Shown: positions 46,525 through 55,489 of the stretch, in pieces
How the letters are laid out: each line of letters begins with the position of its first letter
Position numbering within the stretch: position 1 is the first letter of the stretch
Assembly (NCBI RefSeq): GCF_900112335.1
Contig: NZ_FOLG01000001.1
Coordinates: forward strand, 744,001 to 808,000
Length of the DNA: 64,000 nt
Reading direction: 5' to 3'
Source of the DNA: Tropicimonas isoalkanivorans
GTDB taxonomy: Bacteria > Pseudomonadota > Alphaproteobacteria > Rhodobacterales > Rhodobacteraceae
Program-made: the position numbers and the translations under genes
Notes under the pieces: model-generated
What the model was told of the DNA's origin: nothing
Database searches by the model: none
Seen by the model: the letters and a program-made list of their open reading frames with translations, nothing else

Positions 46525-47397
46525 ATGTCAAACCTGCCCTTCGACGGCGCCATCAGTGAGTTCTACAAGAAAAAAGCCCCCGATCCCGTCCGCGAGGCGA
46601 TCAAGGATGCCGATGGCAAGCCGATCCTCCAGGGGAGCTATCCCTATGAAGACCGCATGGACAAGGACGAGTACGAGGAGACGCTCCACAAGCTCCAGAT
46701 CGAACTGGTCAAATTGCAGGCCTGGGCGGCAAATTCGAAGGAGCGGATCGCGATCGTCTTCGAGGGCCGGGACACGGCCGGAAAAGGCGGCGCCATCAAG
46801 CGGTTCATGGAATATATGAACCCCCGTTCGGCCCGCGTGGTGGCGCTCAGCGCGCCCACCAGCCGCGAGGTCAACCAGTGGTACTTCCAGCGCTACGTGG
46901 AACAGATGCCCGCGGGCGGCGAGATCTGCCTGTTCGACCGGTCCTGGTACAACCGCGGCGTGGTCGAGCACGTCTTCGGATTTTGCACCAAGGCCGAACG
47001 GCAGGCGTTCTTTCGGCAGCTTCCCGACTTCGAGAAACTGCTGGTGGAGGACGGTATCAAGCTCTTCAAGATCTGGCTGAACATCAGTCAGGCGGAACAG
47101 CTCAACCGGATGCTGTCGCGCGAGCACGATCCGCTGAAGCAGTGGAAACTGTCGAAGATCGACGTGGACGGGCTGAACTTCTGGGACGAATACTCCGAAG
47201 CAATCTCGGAGACGTTGCACCTGACGCACGAGATCTACGCCCCGTGGACCGTCATCCGCGCCGACGACAAGCGCCGCGCCCGGATCGCCGCAATCCGCCT
47301 CGTGCTGAGCCAGATCGAGTACGAGGGCAAGAAACCGAAGGTGGTGGGCGAGGTCGACGCAGCGATCTGCGGTGGCCCTGCCCTGATACATGCCTAA
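46525..47397 (+). CDS. ppk2: Polyphosphate kinase 2, PPK2 family
   Basis: A 290-aa kinase transferring phosphate between polyphosphate and nucleotides. Walker A EGRDTAGKGGAIKRF, the lid SREVNQWYFQRYV and Walker B LFDRSWYNRGVVE are intact. One-domain architecture with this spacing fits class I PPK2 (nucleoside diphosphate phosphorylation), but class assignment needs an alignment. The ATG at 46525 is preferred to a GTG eight codons upstream. The stop overlaps the TetR gene by 8 bp. Confidence 0.94.
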   Translation: MSNLPFDGAISEFYKKKAPDPVREAIKDADGKPILQGSYPYEDRMDKDEYEETLHKLQIELVKLQAWAANSKERIAIVFEGRDTAGKGGAIKRFMEYMNPRSARVVALSAPTSREVNQWYFQRYVEQMPAGGEICLFDRSWYNRGVVEHVFGFCTKAERQAFFRQLPDFEKLLVEDGIKLFKIWLNISQAEQLNRMLSREHDPLKQWKLSKIDVDGLNFWDEYSEAISETLHLTHEIYAPWTVIRADDKRRARIAAIRLVLSQIEYEGKKPKVVGEVDAAICGGPALIHA

Positions 47398-48010
47398 GAA
47401 ACGCGGCTACCACCACGGGAACCTTCGTCAGGCCCTGATCGACGCCGCGCTCGGCCTGATCGAGGCGAAGGGGCCGCAGGGCTTTACCCTGTCGGAGGCG
47501 GCGAAGGCCGCGGGGGTGACGCCGGCGGCCGTCTATCGCCACTTCCAGGGCCGAGAGGATCTGCTCTATGCGATTGCGAAAGAAGGCTTCGAGATCTTTG
47601 CCGACTTGATGGAATATGCCTTCGAGAAGGGCCAGCCGTCGCCGCTTGCAAGTTTCGAGTCCACCGGCCGCGCCTATCTCGCCTTCGCAAGAAAAAACCC
47701 GGGCCATTACCAGGCCATGTTCGAGGCAGGCCTGTCGCTCCGCTCGGATCCGGAACTCGCAAACGCGGCGGATCGTGCGGCGGGGGTGCTGGAGCGCGCC
47801 GCCGAAGGGCTTATGGAGCAGCTTCCACCCGACCGGCGCCCGCCTCCACAGATGGTCTCGGCCCATATCTGGGCGATGAGCCACGGGGTCGTCGAACTCT
47901 ACGCCCGTGGCGCGCCGGGAAGCCGGGCGCCTTTCCCGCCCGAGGACCTGCTGGAAACCGGGATCGGAATCTATCTCCGTGGTCTCGGATTGCTGCCGCC
48001 AGACGTCTGA
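47390..48010 (+). CDS. TetR family regulator
   Basis: A 206-aa repressor. The N-terminal helix-turn-helix is GFTLSEAAKAAGVTPAAVYRHFQGREDLLYAI at residues about 31-62. The C-terminal domain has WHG-type features (AHIWAMSHGVVELYARG). Translational overlap with ppk2 suggests it regulates its own operon or a polyphosphate-linked target. Confidence 0.92.
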   Translation: MPKKRGYHHGNLRQALIDAALGLIEAKGPQGFTLSEAAKAAGVTPAAVYRHFQGREDLLYAIAKEGFEIFADLMEYAFEKGQPSPLASFESTGRAYLAFARKNPGHYQAMFEAGLSLRSDPELANAADRAAGVLERAAEGLMEQLPPDRRPPPQMVSAHIWAMSHGVVELYARGAPGSRAPFPPEDLLETGIGIYLRGLGLLPPDV

Positions 48011-48106
48011 CGCTGGAAGGCGGACGAATCGGCGCTGAGATGATTCGCCGCAACCGGTCGACATGCCGACGCAAGATTATTGCGCGGCGGATCGCCACCG
48101 GGTCGA

Positions 48107-48124
48107 GAATTCTGCTCGGAATTC
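48107..48124. promoter_or_regulatory. GAATTC-N6-GAATTC repeat, possible operator
   Basis: Two perfect GAATTC palindromes 12 bp apart lie in the 216-bp region between the TetR gene and the small gene at 48227. The spacing of about one helical turn is operator-like. No further support. Confidence 0.3.
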
Positions 48125-48226
48125 AGCCGACAAGCCCAAAATGCCGTTCCCCCATAATTAAACCATTTCGTTGCAGCCCAGCACTTCGCGTAACGTGGTC
48201 GCAATAGAAACGAGGGGAGGACGGTG

Positions 48227-48460
48227 ATGACGTGGTGCGAATTTCTGCAGGAATGGCACGGGCAACTTCACCGGTTGCAGACCCTTTTCCCCTATGCTGA
48301 TGCCACCGCGCTGGCGAGATTTCGTGGCAACAAGCACCTTCTCACCGAATATATCGCGAACACGCATGACCTGACTCTGTCCGAAGGGCTGGAGGCACTC
48401 GAACTGCGCCTGCTTCCCGGAGCTCAGGCCAAAACGACTTTCGCTTACGCGGCGGAGTGA
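48227..48460 (+). CDS. Small hypothetical protein, 77 aa
   Basis: Soluble, helical, no signal or membrane segment. The N-terminal WCEFLQEWHGQLHRLQTLFP and DATALARFRGNKHLLTEYIA are the most structured stretches. A GGGGAGG site lies six bases before the ATG at 48227; a GTG directly before it would add one residue. I do not recognise a family. It converges on the XRE-cupin gene. Confidence 0.72.
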   Translation: MTWCEFLQEWHGQLHRLQTLFPYADATALARFRGNKHLLTEYIANTHDLTLSEGLEALELRLLPGAQAKTTFAYAAE

Positions 48461-48475
48461 GACGAGCCACGCGGG

Positions 48476-49111
48476 TCAGTTGAGTGATGTAACCCAGAGG
48501 ATCGTCGCGTCCTCCTGACTGACGGAAACGACGTTGTGGCCCATGGTGGCGTCGTAATAGGCGCTGTCACCGCGCCGCAGGTCTACGGGAGCGTAGAACT
48601 CGGTGTAGAGGCGGATCACGCCGGTCAGGACCAACAGAAACTCTTCGCCCTCGTGGCGGACCCAGCCATCGAATTCCTCCATGGACCGGGCTCGGATGCG
48701 CGCGCGATAGGGCAGCATTTTCTTTGTGGTGAGTCCGTCCGCGAGCAACTCGTGCTCGTAGGTCGCGGTCGCGTGGGCGGCACCGTCGCCGGCCATGTTC
48801 ACGACCATGCGGCCGTTTGCCTCCACCTGAGGCGGCGGTGTGAAAAGTTGGGGAACGCTGATCTTCAGCCCGCCGGCGAGCTTCTTGAGCGCATCGTAAG
48901 TCGGCGACATTTGACCGTTCTCGATCTTGGAGAGCGTGGAGCGCGCCAGCCCGGCTTGCCCGGCCGCCTGCTCCAGCGTCCATCCCTTCGCCTTGCGGAG
49001 CTCGCGAACACGCTCGCCCAGATCGAGCGGCTCCCCCCGCTCGTTCCGGCCGGATTCGCGGGCGATGCGAATGAGGGACCTTGGGTCCGAAGGGGCGCCG
49101 TCCTGAGACAT
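48476..49111 (-). CDS. XRE-family regulator with cupin domain
   Basis: A 211-aa regulator: helix-turn-helix at about residues 32-87 (GWTLEQAAGQAGLARSTLSKIENGQ), then a C-terminal cupin barrel (GWVRHEGEEFLLVLTGVIRLY). Relatives such as PuuR respond to small metabolites. The ATG at 49111 begins MSQDGAPSD; an in-frame ATG 12 codons upstream is less likely. The target is not evident from neighbours. Confidence 0.9.
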   Translation of the reverse strand: MSQDGAPSDPRSLIRIARESGRNERGEPLDLGERVRELRKAKGWTLEQAAGQAGLARSTLSKIENGQMSPTYDALKKLAGGLKISVPQLFTPPPQVEANGRMVVNMAGDGAAHATATYEHELLADGLTTKKMLPYRARIRARSMEEFDGWVRHEGEEFLLVLTGVIRLYTEFYAPVDLRRGDSAYYDATMGHNVVSVSQEDATILWVTSLN

Positions 49112-49170
49112 GCCGGCCCTTCTACGCTCGCGCCGTGCCGAGTTCAACGGGTGTGCAGAGGTCAGGGGGG

Positions 49171-49244
49171 CTCCCGCCCACTGCCTTCCCGCGCCCGGCG
49201 GGCGCGGTTCGTCAGCGGTTGGGCCGCGCCCGCCTTCGGCGGGT
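49171..49244 (+). repeat. Structured intergenic repeat, copy C
   Basis: CTCCCGCCCAC, an 8-bp hairpin CCGCGCCC-GGC-GGGCGCGG (49189-49207), CGTCAGCGGTTGGGCC, then the hairpin CCCGCC-TTC-GGCGGG (49229-49243). Same architecture as copies A and B 27 kb away. It lies between the XRE regulator start and the end of the sucrose-phosphate synthase gene. Confidence 0.75.
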
Positions 49245-49323
49245 CCTGCCAGTCCCGATTGATCAGCCCGATCGACAAGCTATGGCACTCAGGGGGCGTA
49301 GGCGGCAAGCGCGCGGGAGCAGC

Positions 49324-50598
49324 TCAGAACGCCGCCTGGTAACGCCCCTTGAAGCTCTCGAAGATCTCGAGTGTGCGGCGGGCAATCCCGGTCCAGCCGA
49401 AATGACGCCGCGCAAACCGTGCACCCTCCACCGAGAGCCTTTCCCGCAACCGATCATGCTGCATGGGCATGTTCACCATCGCGGCAAATTCCTGCGGCCG
49501 CGTCGGGTCGGCAGCGAGGGCGTGGCGGCCGAAGTCGACTTGCTCGAACAGTCCGCCTCGGGTCGTCAAAACGGTGGGCGTGCCGCAAGCCATTGCCTCC
49601 ACGGCGGTCATCCCGAACGGCTCATAGCGCGACGGCAGGGCGAAGATGCCCGGCGCGCGGTAGTAGTCCGCGAGATCCTCGTCGGCCACGTAGCCGCGCC
49701 AGTCAATGTTGTCAGCCACACCGAGCTCCGCCGCTTCAGCTTTCCAGGAGTCGATGAGGGTTTCGTCATCCTCCGAGTTTGCTCCTGCCGCGAGGACAAG
49801 CCGCGCGTCCGGTTGCAGTTGCCGCAGGTGAGGCAGCGCCTGGATGATCAGGTCGTATCCCTTGTTCGTTGCCGAGCGGCCGACGACGTAGACGTCGTTC
49901 TCCGTCATCTTCAGGCGCTGGCGCACTTCCTCGAGCTGCTGGGGCGTCACCGCGGTAAAGCGCTGTTCGTCGATGCCGGGGGGGATCATCGTGATGTGAT
50001 GGCTCGGCAACTCGTACTGTTCCTCGATCATCGTTGCCTGCTGTTCGCTGGTGGCAATGATGTGGTCGCAGCTGCGATAGAGCACGTATTCGGTCTGAAT
50101 GCGCTCCTTGAAGCGGTAGTTCGCGCTCTCCCCCTCGTCGAGGCTCTTCATGTCCTTGGCCTTCCACCAGCCGAGCGAGTGAGGCGTGTGGATATGGGGG
50201 ATCTGGAGTTCCTCGGCGATCTTCTGGCCAGAAACTCCTGCATCCCAATAGTGGCTGTTGACCACGTCGTAGCTCAACCCCTGCCGCCGGATTGCCGCGA
50301 GGGCATTGGAGACGAAGTCGCCGTACCAGTCGTGCATATCCTCCTTGCGGATGAAATCCGGCCCGCCGAAGGGGATGCGCCAGACCCGCAGGTTGTCGTT
50401 GATCCGATCTTCGGCCGGCTGATCCTCGAACTGCCGCGTCAGAACGTCGACGTTGTATCCCAGACGCGCGAAGCGCTTCGCCAGTTCCATGACGAAGACG
50501 ACCTGCCCCCCCGTGTCCGGCTTGCCGAGTTCGGGCGACCCAGCGACATAGCCGTGAAGGGAAATGAGCATGAGCGATCCGGTGAAATTGCTGTTCAT
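49324..50598 (-). CDS. Sucrose-phosphate synthase-type glycosyltransferase (GT4)
   Basis: A 424-aa retaining glycosyltransferase. The N-terminal HGYVAGSPELGKPDTGGQ is the sucrose-phosphate/sucrose synthase signature that binds the acceptor, and RYEPFGMTAVEAMACGTP is the GT4 nucleotide-sugar motif. The C-terminal phosphatase domain of plant enzymes is absent; a separate phosphatase gene is adjacent. It would join UDP- or ADP-glucose to fructose 6-phosphate. An alternative start at MLISLHGY (50571) is possible since no clear ribosome site precedes 50598. Confidence 0.88.
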   Translation of the reverse strand: MNSNFTGSLMLISLHGYVAGSPELGKPDTGGQVVFVMELAKRFARLGYNVDVLTRQFEDQPAEDRINDNLRVWRIPFGGPDFIRKEDMHDWYGDFVSNALAAIRRQGLSYDVVNSHYWDAGVSGQKIAEELQIPHIHTPHSLGWWKAKDMKSLDEGESANYRFKERIQTEYVLYRSCDHIIATSEQQATMIEEQYELPSHHITMIPPGIDEQRFTAVTPQQLEEVRQRLKMTENDVYVVGRSATNKGYDLIIQALPHLRQLQPDARLVLAAGANSEDDETLIDSWKAEAAELGVADNIDWRGYVADEDLADYYRAPGIFALPSRYEPFGMTAVEAMACGTPTVLTTRGGLFEQVDFGRHALAADPTRPQEFAAMVNMPMQHDRLRERLSVEGARFARRHFGWTGIARRTLEIFESFKGRYQAAF

Positions 50599-50624
50599 GG
50601 TGTGCTTTAATACCTCTCTCTATT

Positions 50625-51383
50625 TTATGGGTCGCCGTCGGTCGCCGGCAGGGCGCCATAATGCCGGAGCCCCTCCAGAACACCGGCCGCGTGGTCGTGC
50701 CTCGCGTGGTAGAACGTGCCCGGCTCAAGCCCATCGAGCAGTTCCTGACGGGCGTTTCCGACCGCTATCCCATTACCGACAACGTGGAACATCGCGAGGT
50801 CGTTCCCGCTGTCACCCGCGACGACTACATGCGTAATGTCGCACCCGAGCGTCCGGGCCAGATGGAGCGTTGCGGCATCCTTACCCGCGTTTTCCGGGAT
50901 GATGTCGAAGTCGTCGATGCCGGACGCGATGATGCGGCACCGGATGTTCTGCTCCGCCAGCGCCGCCCGCACCTCGGCCTGCGCCTTTTCGCCGGGGATT
51001 GCAAAGCTTACCTTGCGTGGCGTCTGGAATTCGGGCGCGTGAGGGCGGTGGCCGAAGCGGGAGACGATCTCGAAGATCCGCTCCTGCGGCCAGCCCTCGA
51101 ACCGGGCATCCCAGTCGGGAACCGGTTCGCCCCCGAGGGAAATTTCCGTACCAAGGGCCGTAATCACAGCGTCCGGCTTCAGGCCGGGGGGAAACACACG
51201 CTCCAGCGTCTCCGCGACGCTGCCCGAGGGGCGGCTGGAATTGACCGCGAACCATATGCGGTCATGGTATCGCGCGATCGCGTCGGAGAAGCGTTGCAGG
51301 GCCTCGGAACTGCCGGTCAGGGTGTCGTCGATGTCGCTGACAAGCAGCCAGGGTCGGGTCTGTCGTATGTCAGTGCCGGTCAT
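50625..51383 (-). CDS. Sucrose-phosphate phosphatase-like HAD hydrolase
   Basis: A 252-aa HAD-IIB enzyme. Motif I is VSDIDDTLTG, motif II VNSSRPSG, and motif IV VVAGDSGNDLAMF, with the cap domain between. It matches sucrose-6-phosphate phosphatases in length and motif spacing and is flanked by the sucrose-phosphate synthase gene (26 bp downstream) and the GH32 gene (4-bp ATGA overlap), which supports that substrate. Confidence 0.9.
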   Translation of the reverse strand: MTGTDIRQTRPWLLVSDIDDTLTGSSEALQRFSDAIARYHDRIWFAVNSSRPSGSVAETLERVFPPGLKPDAVITALGTEISLGGEPVPDWDARFEGWPQERIFEIVSRFGHRPHAPEFQTPRKVSFAIPGEKAQAEVRAALAEQNIRCRIIASGIDDFDIIPENAGKDAATLHLARTLGCDITHVVVAGDSGNDLAMFHVVGNGIAVGNARQELLDGLEPGTFYHARHDHAAGVLEGLRHYGALPATDGDP

Positions 51384-52990
51384 GGTCCCATGGGAACGTC
51401 AGGCGACATGGGAACGTCGCTCTGACGGGTCGATGTATAGACGGTCTCTTCTTCCGCAACGGCGCGGTGCAGGTCTTCAACCGTGATATTGTCGAGCTTC
51501 ACTTTTGCGGACTCGGTGTAGAAGCCGATGCGCCCGCTGCTGTACGCGTCGTCGGCAATGCAAAGCGTCACCTGACCGTTCATGGAGAATTCGATGTATG
51601 GGCCGTGCGCAACGATCTCGGTCTCCCAGGATTCGCGGGGATCGTGGGTCAGGAAGGATCCGCGCTGGAGCCCCTCGTAGGTGAAGGCGTGCTCAAATTC
51701 AGCGTGGGGGTTGGCGCCCCAACGCCGGATCTGCGCGTAGCCCTTCACGAGGTCGAGGGCGAGGAAATACCCGTCCCCCTCGTCGGACGAACGCAGGACC
51801 AGGCCACATTTGCCGAGGCCTTCGAGCTGTATCCGGGCCCGTAGCCGGAAATCATCGCGTTCTCCGGGCAGAAGGAAGGCTTCGTATCCGCTAATGCAGG
51901 AAATGTGGATCTCGCCCCCGCCGTCGGCGACGGACGCGTGGGGGTTGCCGAACAGCGTCCGCAATTCATGAGGCTCTGTGATGGATGTGCACGACTTCGC
52001 AAGCGTGTCGAACCCACCAAAGGAACGCGGAATGAGGTGCCCATTCTTCCCGGCCACAAGCTCCTTCGGCGGGGGCAGAAGGCGGCCGATGGTCTCGCGG
52101 CCATAGACGAACTCCCGCCGCTGGAAGAAGTTGAACAGCAGCAGCCGGTCCTCCACCTGGCAGATGCGGGCGGCGTAGTTCCCCTTGGGCAGCAGCACGT
52201 TGTCGTCGAAATTCATATACGGGCCGCGGAGATCGTCCGCATACCAGTAGTGGATTTTGGTGTCTTCGCGGATCGAGCCTACGAGGTAGTACCGCCCACC
52301 GAGCCGGAACAGGTTCGGCACTTCGACATCGTCGTAGAGGCCCGGCTTGTGCAGCGGCTCCTCGAATTCGAATTGGTCGGGCGCTGTTTCCCGCGCCACG
52401 CCCACGCAGCCGCGGCGGATGACGGGCCCGTGGTTCACCCGGGCTGCCGCGAGCAGAAGGCGATGCCCCTCCTCCGGGTCGTGGTAGAAGAAGGGATCGC
52501 GGAAGCTGACCCAGCTCCGGCCCTCATCGATCCGGGATTCATACCAGGAACCTTCGATTTCGAGCGGGTAATTGGCCTTCTCGCACCGGGTCCAGTGATA
52601 AAGGTCGTCTGACCGGGCCATCCCCACGCGTTGCACGCGCCCGTATTCGGCGCGCGACAGGCCCGTGTAGAACATCCGCCAGGCGCCGGGGCGCTCGGGA
52701 TCGCGTGAGACGTGCATCGTCCACAGCATGTCGTCGTCGAAGTGCCCGGGATCGCCCACGAAAATCGCGTTCTTCACCCGGCGCCACGTCATACCATCAC
52801 GGCTGACCGCGTGGGCGATGAAGTCGTGGTTCGGGAGAACGAGGTGGAAGAGGTGGAACAGGCCGTCGTCATATACAACGTCGACGTCCCCGATGTCGGA
52901 GCGAAGAAAGCCGTGGGATGCGTACATGCCCGCACTCTGCCCAAGCGACGGCCGATTTGCAAACGACGTCTTCGCGGGTTCTTGCGTCAT
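51380..52990 (-). CDS. Glycoside hydrolase family 32-like protein
   Basis: A 536-aa five-bladed-propeller enzyme plus C-terminal beta-sandwich. GH32/68-type acidic residues are plausible in IGDVDVVYDDGLFHLFH (nucleophile region), FRDPFFYHD (RDP motif) and YDDVEVPNLFRL (acid/base region). The canonical WMNDPNG start is not present, so it is divergent. It leads the operon with sucrose-phosphate phosphatase and synthase, hence probably handles sucrose or a sucrose derivative (hydrolysis or fructosyl transfer). No secretion signal is seen, implying a cytoplasmic location. Confidence 0.82.
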   Translation of the reverse strand: MTQEPAKTSFANRPSLGQSAGMYASHGFLRSDIGDVDVVYDDGLFHLFHLVLPNHDFIAHAVSRDGMTWRRVKNAIFVGDPGHFDDDMLWTMHVSRDPERPGAWRMFYTGLSRAEYGRVQRVGMARSDDLYHWTRCEKANYPLEIEGSWYESRIDEGRSWVSFRDPFFYHDPEEGHRLLLAAARVNHGPVIRRGCVGVARETAPDQFEFEEPLHKPGLYDDVEVPNLFRLGGRYYLVGSIREDTKIHYWYADDLRGPYMNFDDNVLLPKGNYAARICQVEDRLLLFNFFQRREFVYGRETIGRLLPPPKELVAGKNGHLIPRSFGGFDTLAKSCTSITEPHELRTLFGNPHASVADGGGEIHISCISGYEAFLLPGERDDFRLRARIQLEGLGKCGLVLRSSDEGDGYFLALDLVKGYAQIRRWGANPHAEFEHAFTYEGLQRGSFLTHDPRESWETEIVAHGPYIEFSMNGQVTLCIADDAYSSGRIGFYTESAKVKLDNITVEDLHRAVAEEETVYTSTRQSDVPMSPDVPMGP

Positions 52991-53225
52991 GGCGTAGTGT
53001 CTCGATTTCGGGGCGCTTCGCTGCGTTGTTGCCCGCCGAAGTCGCCGTTTGCCTGCATGGTCCGCGTGCAATTGCGTGCCCTGCCCTGAAAATCAAGGAC
53101 AAGGCGACATGCTTAACGTGCAAATCCCGTTGGCGAGGTGTTGCTGATACTGTTTTGAATGGTAGAGCATCGATCGCGTTGAATTGCGCGGCGGTGCTAA
53201 CGCCACGCACGGCGTTCGGAAGATG

Positions 53226-54176
53226 TCAGGTGGGCTCCGGCGGTGGGGTATCCGCCTTGGTCGCACCACGCACGCCCATTGGCATTGGAGAGCCCGTCGT
53301 GGTATCTTCCGTCGTTTGTTGCTCCATCTCTGCATCCAGTTCAGCCCCGAGCAGGATCACGTAGGCCGAAATCCACAGCCACATGAGCAGGGCGATCACG
53401 CCGCCAAGCGTGCCGAAGCTTTCGTTGTAATTCGCGAAGTTGTCCGCATAGACGGCGAACAACATGGAGGCCCCAAGCCACACGATGCAAGCCAACGTGG
53501 CCCCAGGCGACAACCAGCTCCACTGTGCGGTGGCGCGGTGGGGGCCGTAGCGATACAGCACCATGATCCCGCCGATCGTCAAAAGAAACATAACCACCCA
53601 ACGTGCCGCGGATATCAGAAGCTCTGTCACCATACCCAGGTTTACGACGGACAGGACTACCGGCAGCACGGTGGTCGCGAAGATCCCCAGCAGCATCCCC
53701 ACGATAAGAAACAGCGTCAGGGCCAGGACAACCAGGTTCTGTTTGATGAAGCCGCGCGTGTCCTTTTCCTCGTAGGCGATGTTGAGCCCTTCAACGAGGC
53801 TGCGAACGCCTTTGGAGGATGAGTAGATCGCGAGCAGGATGCCGAAGATCGCGGCAAGGCCAAGGCCCGTGCTCTGTGCCCCTGCAACCTTTGTTGCCTG
53901 GGATTCGATTATACCGAACGCCTCACGTGGCACGACCGTCGCGACTGTGTCGATCTTCTGACCCACTTCCACCGGGTCCATGACAAGCCCGCCAACAGCG
54001 ACAAGCGCGGTGATGGCGGGGAAGATTGCCAGAAGGCCGTAAAAGGCGACGCCGGCGGCGATGAGGCTTATATGGTCCTCCCCCGCCCGGCGCCATGTCC
54101 GCAGGCCGATTTCCATCCATCCCCGCATGGGGATTTCCGTCGGCTTGGTTGCCGTCGTCCCGCGGACATCCGTCAT
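53226..54176 (-). CDS. YihY/virulence factor BrkB family membrane protein
   Basis: A 316-aa inner-membrane protein with six predicted helices; conserved blocks include DHISLIAAGVAFYGLLAIFPA, SSSKGVRSLVEGLNIAYEE and GSFGTLGGVIALLMWLWIS-like sequence near residue 265. The family is often annotated as ribonuclease BN by error; its true function is unclear. It is the last gene of the stress operon, 2 bp behind the DUF3618-like gene. Confidence 0.9.
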   Translation of the reverse strand: MTDVRGTTATKPTEIPMRGWMEIGLRTWRRAGEDHISLIAAGVAFYGLLAIFPAITALVAVGGLVMDPVEVGQKIDTVATVVPREAFGIIESQATKVAGAQSTGLGLAAIFGILLAIYSSSKGVRSLVEGLNIAYEEKDTRGFIKQNLVVLALTLFLIVGMLLGIFATTVLPVVLSVVNLGMVTELLISAARWVVMFLLTIGGIMVLYRYGPHRATAQWSWLSPGATLACIVWLGASMLFAVYADNFANYNESFGTLGGVIALLMWLWISAYVILLGAELDAEMEQQTTEDTTTGSPMPMGVRGATKADTPPPEPT

Positions 54177-54178
54177 CG

Positions 54179-55489
54179 TCAGGCCTCCGTGTTGCCGAGC
54201 TTCTGCTTCTCGGCCTCATCCTTGGCGGCGGTCGCGATGCGGTCACCCGCCTGGGTCACCCCTTCGCGCACTTTCTGCACGGCCGACTGGCCGGACTCGT
54301 CAGCCTTCCGCGCCTGTTCCTTGGCCGCGTCTATGCCTTCCTTGGCAACTGCACGGGTCTCCTCCAAGGCAGCGACGGCAACGCGCTCTGCCTTGTCGCG
54401 CTCTTCGAGATAGATCCGTTCAGCCTCATCGAAGAGCTGGTCGGAATACTCACCCACCAGTTCATCTTCCCGGCGCGTGCGCGGGAGGCTCGCGGCAAGC
54501 GCGGCGCCGACGGCCACGGCGAGGGCCCCGGCCACGAGGGGATACTCGTCGTAGAACTCCACGGCACTGTCACGCCCGCGGTTCCACCCGTCCTGCGCTT
54601 TTGCCGCTGCGCGGTGCCGCGCATCCAGAGCACGGCGGCGAGCGGTGATGATACGCTCCCGGGCGGCCTCGCTCAGATCCTCGGTTCCGCGCGCAAGGCG
54701 AGCGCGCACTCGAGCGGCGTGGTCTGCTCCGCTCCGCGCGGTGTCGGACACAGTGCGACCAGCGCGGTTGGCAGCATCCGCCGCGCTTCTCGCTGCCGAG
54801 CGCGCGCCGTCCGCGACGGAACTCGCCGCACTGGATACGCCCTCCGCCACCTTGCTTGCACCGGATTGCGCAGCGTCGGAAGCACGTCCCGCACCAGACG
54901 CAACGGCGTCGCCCGCAGACCCCGCGCGCGAGCTGAGCGTCGCGCCGGCTGCCTTGGCACGATCGAGTGCCGAGGGGCTCGTGCTGTCGTCGATATGTCC
55001 CGAAGCGTTGTCAATTGGGTAGCCGTAGAGAGCATCGTCCTCGTCATCGTCCACCGCCCAATCGGGCTCGTAGCCGGTCCGCTTGGTCCCGTAGTAGCCG
55101 GCATAGCTGCTGCGGCGCGGTTCGGTCGGCGACGGCGTCCGATCGGTGACGCGCGGGGGCGTGTACCCATACTCTTCCGGCACGTTGGTGGTCAGTCTGC
55201 GATCGCTCGGACCGGACTGCTGCGCGCCCGGCTCATCATGAGAACGGCCGAACATCAGCCAGGCCAACCCGATGCCGGTAAGTGCCAGCCCGATCGGGTT
55301 CTGCTTGGCAGACCGTCCGATCGCGGTGCCAAACTCGCCACCATGTTCGCGGAGGTTGCCGAAAGCTGCATTCACAGCGGCTTCCGGGGTGAAACGGGAT
55401 TGAAGTTCCGAAATCGTGCTTGCGAGTTCCGAACGGTCGCGTTCGATATCACGCTCGATCTCGCTCGGGGAACGGCGATCAGTTGGCAT
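54179..55489 (-). CDS. DUF3618-like stress envelope protein
   Basis: A 436-aa protein. The N-terminus SEIERDIERDRSELASTISELQ followed by a short hydrophobic segment (NPIGLALTGIGLAWLMFG) fits DUF3618. The middle is a long Ala/Ser/Arg-rich repeat region (SGASKVAEGVSSAASSVADG) like late-embryogenesis-abundant proteins, and a second hydrophobic segment (YPLVAGALAVAVGAALAASL) follows near residue 325. An AAAGGAG site lies six bases before the ATG at 55489, inside the preceding gene. A desiccation or membrane-protecting role is inferred. Confidence 0.8.
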   Translation of the reverse strand: MPTDRRSPSEIERDIERDRSELASTISELQSRFTPEAAVNAAFGNLREHGGEFGTAIGRSAKQNPIGLALTGIGLAWLMFGRSHDEPGAQQSGPSDRRLTTNVPEEYGYTPPRVTDRTPSPTEPRRSSYAGYYGTKRTGYEPDWAVDDDEDDALYGYPIDNASGHIDDSTSPSALDRAKAAGATLSSRAGSAGDAVASGAGRASDAAQSGASKVAEGVSSAASSVADGARSAARSAADAANRAGRTVSDTARSGADHAARVRARLARGTEDLSEAARERIITARRRALDARHRAAAKAQDGWNRGRDSAVEFYDEYPLVAGALAVAVGAALAASLPRTRREDELVGEYSDQLFDEAERIYLEERDKAERVAVAALEETRAVAKEGIDAAKEQARKADESGQSAVQKVREGVTQAGDRIATAAKDEAEKQKLGNTEA

